64,000 nucleotides of DNA. Source: Umezawaea tangerina (GTDB lineage: Bacteria > Actinomycetota > Actinomycetes > Mycobacteriales > Pseudonocardiaceae). This document shows positions 23,807 through 32,846 of the stretch, piece after piece (positions within the stretch are counted from its first letter, which is position 1; every line of letters starts with the position of its first letter). The translations under genes and the position numbers were made by a program. Under the pieces are notes generated by a model. The model ran no database searches and was not told where the DNA came from. It saw only the letters and a list, made by a program, of their open reading frames with translations. The DNA lies in NCBI RefSeq assembly GCF_003002815.1, contig NZ_PVTF01000017.1, positions 120,947-184,946 of the forward strand, in the 5' to 3' direction.

Positions 23807-24994
23807 GTGTCCGGTTCCGTCATCGTCGCCGGTGCCCGTACCCCGATGGGCAGGCTGCTCGGGCAGCTCAAGGACTTCACCGGCGCGCAGCTCGGCGGGG
23901 TCGCGATCAAGGCGGCGCTCGAACGGGCCGGTGTCGCCCCGGAGCAGGTGCAGTACGTGATCATGGGCCAGGTGCTGACCGCGGGCGCGGGCCAGATCCC
24001 GGCCCGGCAGGCCGCGGTGGCCGCGGGCATCCCGATGACCGTGCCCGCGCTGACCGTCAACAAGGTGTGCCTCTCCGGCGTGGACGCCATCGCGCTGGCC
24101 GACCAGCTGATCCGCGCGGGCGAGTTCGACATCGTCGTGGCGGGCGGCCAGGAGTCGATGACGCAGGCGCCGCACCTGCTGCAGAAGTCGCGCGGCGGCT
24201 TCAAGTACGGCGACGTGACCATGCTCGACCACATGGCCAACGACGGCCTGTTCTGCGCGTTCGACCAGGTCGCGATGGGCGCGTCGACGGAGAAGTACAA
24301 CAGCCGCTACGAGCTGACCCGCGAGCAGCAGGACGCGTTCGCCGCCCGCTCGCACCAGCGCGCCGCCGCCGCGATCGAGAAGGGCCTGTTCGCCGAGGAG
24401 ATCGCGCCGGTGAGCATCCCGCAGCGCAAGGGCGAGCCGGTCCTGGTGAGCACCGACGAGGGCGTGCGGCCGGACACCAGCGTGGAGACGCTGGGCAAGC
24501 TGCGTCCCGCGTTCGCCGCCGACGGCACCATCACCGCCGGTTCCGCCTCGCCGATCTCCGACGGCGCGGCCGCGGTGGTCGTGATGAGCAAGGCCAAGGC
24601 CGAGGAGCTGGGGCTGAGCTGGATCGCCGAGATCGGCGCGCACGGCGTCGTGGCCGGTCCGGACGCGAGCCTGCACGAGCAGCCGTCCAACGCGATCAAG
24701 GCCGCCTGCGCCAAGGAGGGCATCGACCCCGCCGACCTGGACCTCATCGAGATCAACGAGGCGTTCGCCGCGGTCGGCATCGTGTCCGCGCGGCAGCTCG
24801 GCGTGTCCGAGGACAAGGTCAACGTGAACGGCGGCGCCATCGCGCTCGGGCACCCGATCGGCATGTCCGGGGCCCGCATCGCGCTGCACCTGGCGCTGGA
24901 GCTGCGGCGCCGCGGTGGCGGTGTCGGCGTGGCGGCGCTGTGCGGTGGTGGTGGTCAGGGCGACGCGCTCGTCGTGCGGGTGCCTAAGGTCTGA
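23807..24994 (+). CDS. Acetyl-CoA acetyltransferase (thiolase)
   Basis: A 395-residue thiolase II-type enzyme. The acylated Cys is C88 in NKVCLSG; the His of [10 protein letters not shown] and the second Cys in [11 protein letters not shown] complete the active site. It condenses two acetyl-CoA to acetoacetyl-CoA, feeding 3-hydroxybutyryl-CoA and crotonyl-CoA for ccr, or runs in reverse in degradation. The GTG at 23807 follows CTGGAGG. meaB starts three bases after its stop. Confidence 0.93.
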   Translation: MSGSVIVAGARTPMGRLLGQLKDFTGAQLGGVAIKAALERAGVAPEQVQYVIMGQVLTAGAGQIPARQAAVAAGIPMTVPALTVNKVCLSGVDAIALADQLIRAGEFDIVVAGGQESMTQAPHLLQKSRGGFKYGDVTMLDHMANDGLFCAFDQVAMGASTEKYNSRYELTREQQDAFAARSHQRAAAAIEKGLFAEEIAPVSIPQRKGEPVLVSTDEGVRPDTSVETLGKLRPAFAADGTITAGSASPISDGAAAVVVMSKAKAEELGLSWIAEIGAHGVVAGPDASLHEQPSNAIKAACAKEGIDPADLDLIEINEAFAAVGIVSARQLGVSEDKVNVNGGAIALGHPIGMSGARIALHLALELRRRGGGVGVAALCGGGGQGDALVVRVPKV

Positions 24995-24997
24995 GGT

Positions 24998-25963
24998 GTG
25001 ACGCGGACTGTTGAGGTATCCGACCTGGTCGACCGCGCGCGGGATGGGCAGCCGCGCGCGGTCGCGAGGCTGATCTCGCTCGTGGAGGACGCCAGTCCGC
25101 ACCTGCGCGAGGTCGCCGAGATCCTGGCCCCCCTGACCGGGCGGGCCCGTGTGATCGGCCTGACCGGTCCGCCGGGTGTCGGCAAGTCGACTTCCACGTC
25201 GGTGCTGGTCGCCGCGTACCGCAAGCAGGGCAAGCGGGTCGGCGTGCTCGCCGTCGACCCGTCCTCCCCGTTCTCCGGCGGCGCGCTGCTCGGCGACCGG
25301 GTCCGCATGCAGGACCACGCCACCGACCCCGGTGTCTTCATCCGCTCCATGGCCACCCGCGGCCACCTCGGCGGCCTGTCCTGGGCCACCCCGCAGGCGC
25401 TGCGCGTCCTCGACGCCGCCGGCTTCGACATCGTCCTCGTCGAGACCGTCGGTGTCGGCCAGTCCGAGGTCGAGGTCGTGTCGCTCGCCGACACCACCCT
25501 CGTGCTGCTGGCTCCGGGGATGGGCGACGGCATCCAGGCCGCCAAGGCGGGCATCCTGGAGGTCGCGGACGTCTTCGTGGTCAACAAGGCCGACCGCGAC
25601 GGCGCCGACGCCACCGCCCGCGACCTCAAGTACATGATCTCCCTCGGCCGCCGCGACCGCGAGGGCCCCTCCTGGCGACCGCCGATCGTGAAGACCGTCG
25701 CCGCCAAGGGCCAGGGTGTCGACGAGGTCGTCGCGGCCGTCGACGGCCACCACGCCTGGATGGCCGAGCACGGCGAGCTGGAACGCCGCCGCGCCCACCG
25801 CGCCGCCAGCGAGATCGAGGCCATCGCCGTCGCCCGCGTCCGCTCCGGTTTCGGCGACCCGCGCGGCGGCGCGGCCCTCGAACAGCTCGCGAAGCGGGTC
25901 GTCATCGGAGAACTTGATCCCTATGCTGCCGCTGATCACCTGATCGAAGGACTCCAGTCCTGA
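24998..25963 (+). CDS. meaB: Methylmalonyl-CoA mutase-associated G-protein chaperone MeaB
   Basis: A 321-residue GTPase. The P-loop is GPPGVGKST (57-65), DPSSPFSGGALLGDRVRM is the characteristic switch-region sequence, VETVGVGQSE is the Walker B region, and NKAD gives guanine specificity. MeaB loads and protects the B12 cofactor of acyl-CoA mutases. The acyl-CoA mutase it serves is not adjacent; icmA at 47.7 kb is one candidate partner. It starts three bases after the thiolase stop, in one operon. Confidence 0.93.
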   Translation: MTRTVEVSDLVDRARDGQPRAVARLISLVEDASPHLREVAEILAPLTGRARVIGLTGPPGVGKSTSTSVLVAAYRKQGKRVGVLAVDPSSPFSGGALLGDRVRMQDHATDPGVFIRSMATRGHLGGLSWATPQALRVLDAAGFDIVLVETVGVGQSEVEVVSLADTTLVLLAPGMGDGIQAAKAGILEVADVFVVNKADRDGADATARDLKYMISLGRRDREGPSWRPPIVKTVAAKGQGVDEVVAAVDGHHAWMAEHGELERRRAHRAASEIEAIAVARVRSGFGDPRGGAALEQLAKRVVIGELDPYAAADHLIEGLQS

Positions 25964-26049
25964 GGCGGGCCTTCCGCCTCTAGGCAACGGTGGGTGAACG
26001 GCCGACCGTGGGTGTCCCCCCGCGCTCATCCCCCGAGAGAGGTGCGAAC

Positions 26050-26475
26050 GTGGACTCCGCAGACGTGGATTCCGCCGGCTTCGAAGTGCTCTCCCGCCAG
26101 GACTGCCTCGGACTCCTCGCCTCGGTCGCCATCGGCAGGCTCGTCTTCACCAACCGCGCCCTCCCCGCGATCCAACCCGTCGCCTTCACCCTCCACGACG
26201 AAGACGTGGTGATCCGCCTCCCCGAAGGCAGCACCGCCCTGGCCGCCGGCAACGCCGTCGTCGCCTTCGAGATCGACAACGTCTCCCACGACATGCGCGA
26301 AGGCTGGACCGTCACCGTCGTAGGCCACGCCCACGAAGTACGCGACCCCGACCAGCTCACCCGCCTAGCCGCCTTACAACTGCCGTCCCACGGCAAAAGC
26401 CCCACAGACCACTACCTGATCATCACCGTCGAAGTGGTGAACGGCACCCGCATCCCCCACCCCCGCCAGGGCTGA
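26050..26475 (+). CDS. Pyridoxamine 5'-phosphate oxidase-like split-barrel protein
   Basis: A 141-residue flavin/F420-type split-barrel: EVLSRQDCLGLLASVAIGRL, FTNRALPAIQPVAFTLHDED, and ending VEVVNGTRIPHPRQG. The GTG at 26050 has AGAGAGG upstream; a longer frame from GTG 25990 is less likely. Members bind FMN, F420 or heme; the ligand here is unknown. It lies before a DevS/DevR-like pair, as similar proteins do in mycobacterial dormancy loci. The whole gene is C-skewed on this strand towards repeat copy 2. Confidence 0.8.
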   Translation: MDSADVDSAGFEVLSRQDCLGLLASVAIGRLVFTNRALPAIQPVAFTLHDEDVVIRLPEGSTALAAGNAVVAFEIDNVSHDMREGWTVTVVGHAHEVRDPDQLTRLAALQLPSHGKSPTDHYLIITVEVVNGTRIPHPRQG

Positions 26476-26520
26476 AGCAAAGCCGGCCAGCCACCCACCA
26501 CCCACCCACCCCCGCCCCGT

Positions 26521-26826
26521 TGGGCGCAGCCCGCCAGCGCGCATCCGGCGCGCAGCGCCTGGGGCCTTGTCGGCGCCAGCCGATGCCTTGTCCGCCGCGA
26601 AGCGCGGATGCCCCGTCCAACGGCGAAGCCGAGGATGCTTTGTCCAACGGCGGAGCCGAGGATGCCTTGTCGAGCGCAGCTCGATGCTGGCGAAGCCAGA
26701 CTCCCCCTCTGCCCCCGATCCACAGCGCCCTCCTGCCCGATCTTCGTTGTCAAGACAGCTTTATCGTCTTGACAACGAAGATCGGGCATTGAGACAATCG
26801 CGCGCCGGGGGCTGGGCTTCCCACTT
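26521..26826 (+). repeat. Repeat family A, copy 2
   Basis: This fills the 484-bp gap between the split-barrel gene and the sensor kinase. It contains a series of about 30-bp modules, each a TTGTCC-type spacer plus a GNA-loop hairpin: CGGC-GAA-GCCG, CGGC-GGA-GCCG, GAGC-GCA-GCTC, CTGGC-GAA-GCCAG. Then a perfect 23-bp stem (26734-26756 with 26766-26788) around loop AGCTTTATC, then the constant GAGACAATCGCGC tail. Flanking runs are C-rich on this strand. The remainder of the gap (26827-26959) holds the kinase promoter; nothing else seen. Confidence 0.88.
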
Positions 26827-26959
26827 GGTGACTACGACGCAACCGATGCCCAGACTTCCCCGGACCCGAACCCCCACTACGCCGTCCGAGCACCATCCCC
26901 TCCCGCCGACTACGGAGAGCAGTTACCCTCGTCCACGTCCCCACGAAAGGGATGGTCAC

Positions 26960-28606
26960 GTGGTCGGTTCGGGCGGTTCGGACGCGCACGCGCTGCGACT
27001 AGACACCCTCCTGCGCCAACTCGCCGAGCGCACGCCGGAGGCCCTGGTCTCCCAGGAGCGCCTGCACCGGCTCCTCGACGCCCTCGTCTCCCTGTCCAGC
27101 GACCTCTCCCTCCCCGACGTCCTGCGCCGCGTGGTCGACTCCTCCTGCTCCCTCGCCGACGCCGACCACGCCTCCCTCACCGTCATCAGCCCCGACCGCC
27201 GCCTCCTCGAGTACACCCACACGAAAGACACCCACACGAAGAACACCAACAGCACCCCGCACGCCGAGACGGACACCGACACCCTCACCCTCGACGTCCA
27301 CGTCAAGGGCTCCCCCTTCGGCACCCTCCGCCTCTCCCGCCACGCGACCCGCACCCCCTTCACCCCCGTCGACACCGAACTCGTCACCGCCATCGCCCAC
27401 GCCGCCGGCATCGCGATCGAGAACTCCCGCCGCTACGAGCAGACCCGCCAGCGCGAGGTGTGGCACCGCGCCTCGAACGAGGTCACCAGCGCCCTCCTCA
27501 CCGGCATCTCCGGTCGCGAGGCCCTGAACCAGGTGGCCGAGCAGGCCCGTGGGGCCGCCGACGGGATCGTGGCCGCGCTGGTGCTCCCGGACGCCCGCGG
27601 CGACCTCGTGCTGGAGGTGGTGGACGGGGCTCTCGGCAGGCACGCGCACGGTTACGCGGTCCCGACCAACGCCGTCGTCTGGGAGGTCTTCTCCGAGGGG
27701 CGCGGCAGGGTCGTGGACAACGCCGTCCAGGACGGCCCGTGGCCGCTGGACGTGGATCCCCGCCTGGTCGAGGACTTCTCCCAGGTGGGGCCGATGGTCC
27801 TGGTGCCGATGGCCGCGGGCGACCGCGTGCTGGGCGTCCTGATGGTGGCCCGGCAGACCGGTCACCACCCCTTCGACGCCGCCGACGTGGAGCTGGTGGA
27901 GTCGTTCGCCTCCCAGGCCGCGCTCGTGCTGGAGTTCACGCGCGTCCAGGAGGACAGCAGGCGGCTGGCGATCCTGGAGGACCGCGACCGCATCGCCCGC
28001 GACCTGCACGACCTCGTGATCCAACGGTTGTTCGGACTGGGGCTGGGGTTGCAGGGCCTCAACGGCACGGTCGACCAGCCGGTCGTGGCGGCCAGGTTGG
28101 GCGGGTTCATCGAGGAGGTGGACCACACGATCCGCGAGATCCGGCGCACCATCTTCTCCCTGCACGAGCCGCCCAGCGGCGGCATCAGCCTGCGGGGGCA
28201 GCTGCTGCGCGCGGTGCGGGAGTCCGCGCGGCTGCTGGGGTTCGAGCCCAAGGTCGCGCTGGACGGCCCGCTCGACTCGGTCGTGCCGGACCAGGTGCGC
28301 CCCGACCTGCTGGCCAGCCTGCGGGAGGCGCTCGCCAACGCCGCCCGGCACGCGGGCGCGACGTCCGTGTCGGTCTCCGTCGCCGTGGACCGCGCGGCGA
28401 CCAGGGTGGAGCTCGTGGTGCGGGACAACGGGAAGGGCCTGCCCGAACGGCAGGTCCGGCACAGCGGTGGGCTCGTCAACATGTCCGCGCGCGCCGACCG
28501 GTGGTCCGGCCGGTGCGACGTGGAGTCCGAACCCGGCCAGGGCGTGTCCGTCGTGTGGTCGGTGCCGTTGGTGCAGCAGTACGACCAAGGCCAGGAGGGC
28601 CCATGA
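26960..28606 (+). CDS. GAF-domain sensor histidine kinase, DevS/DosT-like
   Basis: A 548-residue cytoplasmic kinase. Order: short N-terminal helices, GAF domain 1 (about 30-160), GAF domain 2 (about 175-330), HisKA_3 with the phosphorylated H350 in DRIARDLHDLVIQRLFGLGL, then an HATPase_c with N-box REALANAARH and G-box DNGKGLPE. This is the DevS/DosT/NarX layout; the heme ligand of DevS cannot be confirmed by eye. The ATGA overlap with the response regulator makes the pair an operon. The first about 450 bp have 32 C to 11-13 G per 60-base row, falling to 18:23 later in the gene. Confidence 0.9.
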   Translation: MVGSGGSDAHALRLDTLLRQLAERTPEALVSQERLHRLLDALVSLSSDLSLPDVLRRVVDSSCSLADADHASLTVISPDRRLLEYTHTKDTHTKNTNSTPHAETDTDTLTLDVHVKGSPFGTLRLSRHATRTPFTPVDTELVTAIAHAAGIAIENSRRYEQTRQREVWHRASNEVTSALLTGISGREALNQVAEQARGAADGIVAALVLPDARGDLVLEVVDGALGRHAHGYAVPTNAVVWEVFSEGRGRVVDNAVQDGPWPLDVDPRLVEDFSQVGPMVLVPMAAGDRVLGVLMVARQTGHHPFDAADVELVESFASQAALVLEFTRVQEDSRRLAILEDRDRIARDLHDLVIQRLFGLGLGLQGLNGTVDQPVVAARLGGFIEEVDHTIREIRRTIFSLHEPPSGGISLRGQLLRAVRESARLLGFEPKVALDGPLDSVVPDQVRPDLLASLREALANAARHAGATSVSVSVAVDRAATRVELVVRDNGKGLPERQVRHSGGLVNMSARADRWSGRCDVESEPGQGVSVVWSVPLVQQYDQGQEGP

Positions 28607-29259
28607 CGATCACCGTGCTGCTGGTGGACGATCACGAGATCGTGCGCCGCGGCCTCCAGCAGCTGCTCGCGGTGGAGGCCGACATCACCGTCGTCGGCGA
28701 GGCGGACACCGCCGCGGCCGCGATCGCGCTCGCGCCGGTGCTGAAGCCGGACGTCGTGATCATCGACGTGCGGCTGCCGGACGGCAACGGGGTGACGGTG
28801 TGCCGCGAGATCCGCTCGACGGCGCAGCCGCCGCCCGCGTGCCTGATGCTCACCTCGTACTCCGACGACGAGGCGCTGTTCGGCGCGATCATGGCGGGCG
28901 CGGCCGGGTACATGCTCAAGCAGGTGTCCGGCAACGACCTGGTCGCCGCCGTGCGCACGCTGGCGGCGGGCGGGTCGCTGCTGCACGCGGGCGTGACCGC
29001 GACCGTGCTGCAACGGCTGCGCAGCGGGCCGGAGGAGGACCCGCGCTACGCGACGCTGAGCCCGCAGGAGCGGCGGATCCTGGACCTGATCGCCGAGGGG
29101 CTGACGAACCGGCAGATCGCGCACCGGCTGTACCTGGCCGAGAAGACGGTCAAGAACTACGTGTCGTCGCTGCTGCACAAGCTCGGTTTCGACCGCCGGA
29201 CCGAGGCGGGCGTGTACGCCGCACGAAGGCGTGACAGCGGGTCGAGTCCGGCGATCTAG
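28603..29259 (+). CDS. NarL/LuxR-family response regulator, DevR-like
   Basis: A 218-residue regulator: receiver domain with phosphoacceptor D55 (VVIIDVRLPDG), conserved K105 (GYMLKQV), and a C-terminal LuxR-type helix-turn-helix (LSPQERRILDLIAEGLTNRQ, then HRLYLAEKTVKNYVSSLLHK). It should be phosphorylated by the overlapping kinase gene product and control oxygen/NO/redox or stress genes by analogy with DevR. Its own regulon cannot be seen from here. Confidence 0.92.
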   Translation: MTITVLLVDDHEIVRRGLQQLLAVEADITVVGEADTAAAAIALAPVLKPDVVIIDVRLPDGNGVTVCREIRSTAQPPPACLMLTSYSDDEALFGAIMAGAAGYMLKQVSGNDLVAAVRTLAAGGSLLHAGVTATVLQRLRSGPEEDPRYATLSPQERRILDLIAEGLTNRQIAHRLYLAEKTVKNYVSSLLHKLGFDRRTEAGVYAARRRDSGSSPAI

Positions 29260-29265
29260 TTACGA

Positions 29266-29277
29266 TTGACATGTCAA
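29266..29277. promoter_or_regulatory. Perfect 12-bp palindrome TTGACATGTCAA
   Basis: This palindrome sits seven bases past the response-regulator stop and 49 bp before the propeller-amidohydrolase start. Position and symmetry suggest an operator for that gene. Which factor binds is unknown. Confidence 0.45.
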
Positions 29278-29326
29278 CCTGGGTACGGTGGCCGTGGATC
29301 ACCATCGCTCATCCCGGGGGACTGAC

Positions 29327-32300
29327 ATGGACTCTGATCACTCGAACCTCACCCGTCGCGGCCTGCTCCGCGGGGCGGCCGTGCTCGGCGGTGCCGCGTT
29401 CGTCGGCGTGCCCGACGCGACGTCCACCCCGGCGTCGGCCAGCGCGTCCGCCGTCGAGGAGGCGGGCGGCCACCGCTTCACCGCCCGCGAGGGCACCGGT
29501 ATCGCTCCCGCCCTCTCGCCCGACGGCAAGCTGGTCGCGATCGACCTCTACACCGCGATCTGGGTGCTGCCCTCGGGCGGCGGCCGGGCCCGCAGGCTCA
29601 CCGACGTGGAGCAGGACGCCACCCGGCCGCACTTCTCGCCGGACTCGAAGACCGTGGTGTTCCAGTCCTACCGGGACGGCAACTTCCACCTGTGGACCAT
29701 CGGGGTCGACGGCCGCGGCCTGCGCCAGCTGACCACCGGTCTCAACGACCACCGCGAGCCGCGGTTCTCGCCGGACGGCACGAAGCTGGTGTTCACCAGC
29801 GACGTCGGCGGCAGCTACAACCTGTGGCTGCACGACCTGGCCACCGGCAGGCAGACCCAGCTGACCAGCACCGACTCCGACGAGGGCGAGCCGAACTGGT
29901 CGCCCGACGGCACCCGCGTGGTGTGCACGGTCGACGGCACCGCGATCGACGCCGTCGACCTCGCGGGCGGCAGGCAGCGGCTCGTCGAGCCGGTCGCCGA
30001 CACCCGGCTGCTCGGGCCGGGCTTCGCGGCCGACGGCAGGCTGAGCTACACGAGGCTGCGCGGCGCGAAGACCGACCTCGTGGTCGACGGCCGGGTCGTG
30101 ACGCGGGACGAGGACCTGTTCTGCTTCCCGGTCGAGTGGGTGTCGGCGAGCACGGTCCTCTACACCGCCGACGGCGGCCTGCGCACCCGCGACCTGACCA
30201 CCGGCGCGAAGTCCGCGGTGCCGTTCGACGCGACCGTCGAGTACCGGCCGCACGAGAACCGGCGCGCGAAGCGGGACGTGTCCTCGCGCGCGGAGCACGC
30301 CGTGAAGGGGATCGCGGGCCCGGTGCTGTCGCCGGACGCGAAGACCGTGGCGTTCCGGGCGCTCAACGCGCTGTGGCTGCTGCCCGTCGGCGGTCGGCCG
30401 CGCAAGGTCGTGGACGACGGGTACTTCAACTCCGACCCCGACTGGCACCCCGACGGCACCGCCCTGGTGTACGCGAGCGACCGCGGCGGCACGGCCGCCC
30501 TGTGGCGCCACGACGTGGCCTCCGGCGCGGACACCCGGCTGACCGCGCTGGCGGGCGCGCAGGTCACGCCGCGCTGGGCGCCGGACGGCAACCGGATCGC
30601 CTACCAGGACGCCGACGGCGCGACCTGGGTCTACGACGTCGCCGCCGCGACCACCCGGCAGGTGCTGCCCGCGCTGTTCCAGCCCGGCCGCCCGACCTGG
30701 TCGGCCGACGGCAGGACCTTGGCGCTGGCGGCCGTGAAGCCGTTCTCGAAGCGGTTCCGCGAGGGCACGAGCCAGGTCCTGCTGGTCGGCCTGGACGACG
30801 GGAGCGTCCGCTACGTCGAGCCGATGCCCTACCGGTCGCTGTCGACCAGGGGCGACGACGGCCCGGTGTGGTCGCCGGACGGCAGGTGGATCGCGTTCGT
30901 GGTCGAGAGCGTCGTCTGGGTCGTGCCGGTCGACGCGCGCGGCACGTTCACCGGCGAGCCCCGGCAGCTGACCCGCGAGGCGAGCGACGCGCCGTCGTGG
31001 AGCGGCGACTCGAAGTCGTTGCTGTACCTGAACAACGGCAGGCTGAAGCTGATCGGCCTCGACGGCGGCCGCGCGCGGACCGTCGAGCTCCCGCTGACCT
31101 GGACCCGGTCCCGCCCGCGCGGCCGCACCGTCATCCGGGCGGGCGCGCTGTGGGACGGCAAGAGCGGTTCCCTGCGCCGCGACGTCGACGTCGTCGTCGA
31201 GGGCGACAGGATCGCGGCCGTGCACGACCGCCGCGAATGGGCGGCGGGGACGACCGTCGTGGACGCCTCCGGGCTCACGCTGATGCCCGGCCTGATCGAC
31301 GCCCACAACCACTGGCACCTGCGCGGACGGCAGTGGGGCGCACGGCAGGGCAGGCTCTGGCTGTCCTACGGCATCACCACCACCCGGTCACCCGGCGACC
31401 CGGCCTACCAGATGCTGGAGACCAGGGAGGCGCTCGACTCGGGCGCACTGCTGGGACCGCGCTACCTCGCCACCGGCGAAGCCGTCGACGGCAGCCGGGT
31501 CTACTACAACTTCATGCGCCCCACGACCAGCGAGGCCCAGCTGGCGCTGGAGCTCTCCAGGGCCGTGGAGCTGGACTACGACCTGATCAAGACCTACGTG
31601 CGGCTCCCCGTCGCCTCGCAGCGCAAAGTGGTGGAGATGGCCCACCGCAAGGGGATGCCGCTCAGCTCGCACTACCTGTACCCGGCGGTGGCGGTCGGCA
31701 TGGACGGCATGGAGCACACCGGTGCCACGAACCGGCTGGGCTACTCGCACACCACGAGCAGGCTGGGGCGCACCTACCGGGAGACGACGGGGCTGTTCGC
31801 GGCATCCGGGATGTCGGTGACACCCACGCTGTTCAACTCGGCGATCCTCTACCGCGAAGACCGGTCGCTGTTCGAAGACCCGCGGACGAAAGCGCTGCTG
31901 CCGCCCTGGGAGTACGCGAAGCTGGCGGCGAAGGTGGCGGACGCGGGCCGGGAGACACCGACGAACGAACAGGTGGCGGCGGCGCTGCAGGGGAACGTCG
32001 CGATGCTGCTGGCCGTGCACCGCGGGGGAGGGTTCGTGATCTCCGGGACGGACTCGCCGCTGGACGACGTGGCGTTGAGCCTGCACCAGAACCTGCGGGC
32101 GATGGTCCGGTACGGGTTCACGCCGCTGGAGGCGCTGACGACCGCTACGCGGAATCCCGCGCGGTGGTTGGGGTTGGGGGAGCGGTTGGGGACGGTGGAG
32201 GCGGGGAGGTTGGCGGACCTGATCGCTGTGGAGGGGGATCCGTTGAGGGACATCAGGGCTGTGGCGGCGGTGAGGGTTGTTGTGGTGAACGGGGTTGTGC

Positions 32301-32458
32301 ATCGGGTGGAGGAGTTGGCCGGGGGGTTCGGGGGTGGGGTTAAGGCTGCTGGGGTTGGTGGGGTGACTGGGGTGACTGGGGTGGCGTATGGGAGTGCGGA
32401 TCCTGGGTTGTTCTGGTGGCATGGGGAGTCGGAGTCGGATGTGCATTACTGCCATTGA
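29327..32458 (+). CDS. Tat-exported amidohydrolase with TolB-like beta-propeller
   Basis: A 1043-residue protein. A twin-arginine signal (TRRGLLRGAAVLGGAAFVG) is followed by TolB/WD40-like repeats (many SPDG-type turns, such as ALSPDGKLVAID, RFSPDGTKLVFT, NWSPDGTRVV) to about residue 590. A metal-dependent amidohydrolase domain follows, with zinc motif HNHWH (LIDAHNHWH), LIKTYVR lysine, HYLYPA His, and SGTDSPLDD. The enzyme probably hydrolyses an amide or peptide outside the cell. The last 60 residues are odd (Gly/Val-rich, ending WWHGESESDVHYCH) and the DNA becomes G/T-rich (30 G to 9 C in row 32221), which may be drift near the repeat. Confidence 0.85.
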   Translation: MDSDHSNLTRRGLLRGAAVLGGAAFVGVPDATSTPASASASAVEEAGGHRFTAREGTGIAPALSPDGKLVAIDLYTAIWVLPSGGGRARRLTDVEQDATRPHFSPDSKTVVFQSYRDGNFHLWTIGVDGRGLRQLTTGLNDHREPRFSPDGTKLVFTSDVGGSYNLWLHDLATGRQTQLTSTDSDEGEPNWSPDGTRVVCTVDGTAIDAVDLAGGRQRLVEPVADTRLLGPGFAADGRLSYTRLRGAKTDLVVDGRVVTRDEDLFCFPVEWVSASTVLYTADGGLRTRDLTTGAKSAVPFDATVEYRPHENRRAKRDVSSRAEHAVKGIAGPVLSPDAKTVAFRALNALWLLPVGGRPRKVVDDGYFNSDPDWHPDGTALVYASDRGGTAALWRHDVASGADTRLTALAGAQVTPRWAPDGNRIAYQDADGATWVYDVAAATTRQVLPALFQPGRPTWSADGRTLALAAVKPFSKRFREGTSQVLLVGLDDGSVRYVEPMPYRSLSTRGDDGPVWSPDGRWIAFVVESVVWVVPVDARGTFTGEPRQLTREASDAPSWSGDSKSLLYLNNGRLKLIGLDGGRARTVELPLTWTRSRPRGRTVIRAGALWDGKSGSLRRDVDVVVEGDRIAAVHDRREWAAGTTVVDASGLTLMPGLIDAHNHWHLRGRQWGARQGRLWLSYGITTTRSPGDPAYQMLETREALDSGALLGPRYLATGEAVDGSRVYYNFMRPTTSEAQLALELSRAVELDYDLIKTYVRLPVASQRKVVEMAHRKGMPLSSHYLYPAVAVGMDGMEHTGATNRLGYSHTTSRLGRTYRETTGLFAASGMSVTPTLFNSAILYREDRSLFEDPRTKALLPPWEYAKLAAKVADAGRETPTNEQVAAALQGNVAMLLAVHRGGGFVISGTDSPLDDVALSLHQNLRAMVRYGFTPLEALTTATRNPARWLGLGERLGTVEAGRLADLIAVEGDPLRDIRAVAAVRVVVVNGVVHRVEELAGGFGGGVKAAGVGGVTGVTGVAYGSADPGLFWWHGESESDVHYCH

Positions 32459-32520
32459 TGCAGTGCTGTTGATGCAGTGCTGTTGATGTGAGCTGCCGTT
32501 AGGAGTGGGGTTGGGGAAGG

Positions 32521-32799
32521 GGGAAGCCCGGCCCCCGGCGCGCGATTGTCTCAATGCCCGATCTTCGTTGTCAAGACGATAAAGCTGTCTTGACAACGAA
32601 GATCGGGCAGGAGGGCGCTGTGGATCGGGGGCAGAGGGGGAGTCTGGCTTCGCCAGCATCAGGCTGCGCCTGACCAAGCATCCTCGGCTTCGCCGTTGGA
32701 CAAGGCATCCGCGCTGCGCGGCGGACAGGGCATCCTTGCTGCGCGGCGGACAAGGCCCCAGGCGCTTCGCGCCGGATGCGCGCTGGCGGGCTGCGCCCA
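32521..32799 (-). repeat. Repeat family A, copy 3 (reverse orientation)
   Basis: The reverse complement of family A, placed between two convergent gene ends (388-bp gap). The long stem (32555-32577 with 32587-32609) is identical to copy 2 and perfect over 23 bp. Several GNA-loop modules follow (GCC-GAA-GGC type, also TCAGGC-GCA-GCCTGA). The C-rich-strand flanks are on the minus strand here, giving G/T-rich DNA on the plus strand to both sides, including the 3' ends of both genes. Confidence 0.88.
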
Positions 32800-32846
32800 T
32801 CGGGGTGGGGTTGGTTGGGTTGGGTTGTTTTTGTTGTTTTTGTTGG

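Noticed and set aside
23777..26029. 750-residue minus-strand frame opposite the thiolase and meaB genes
   Set aside because: Antisense shadow: composition is Arg/Gly/His-rich and no domain fits, while the plus strand encodes complete enzymes.
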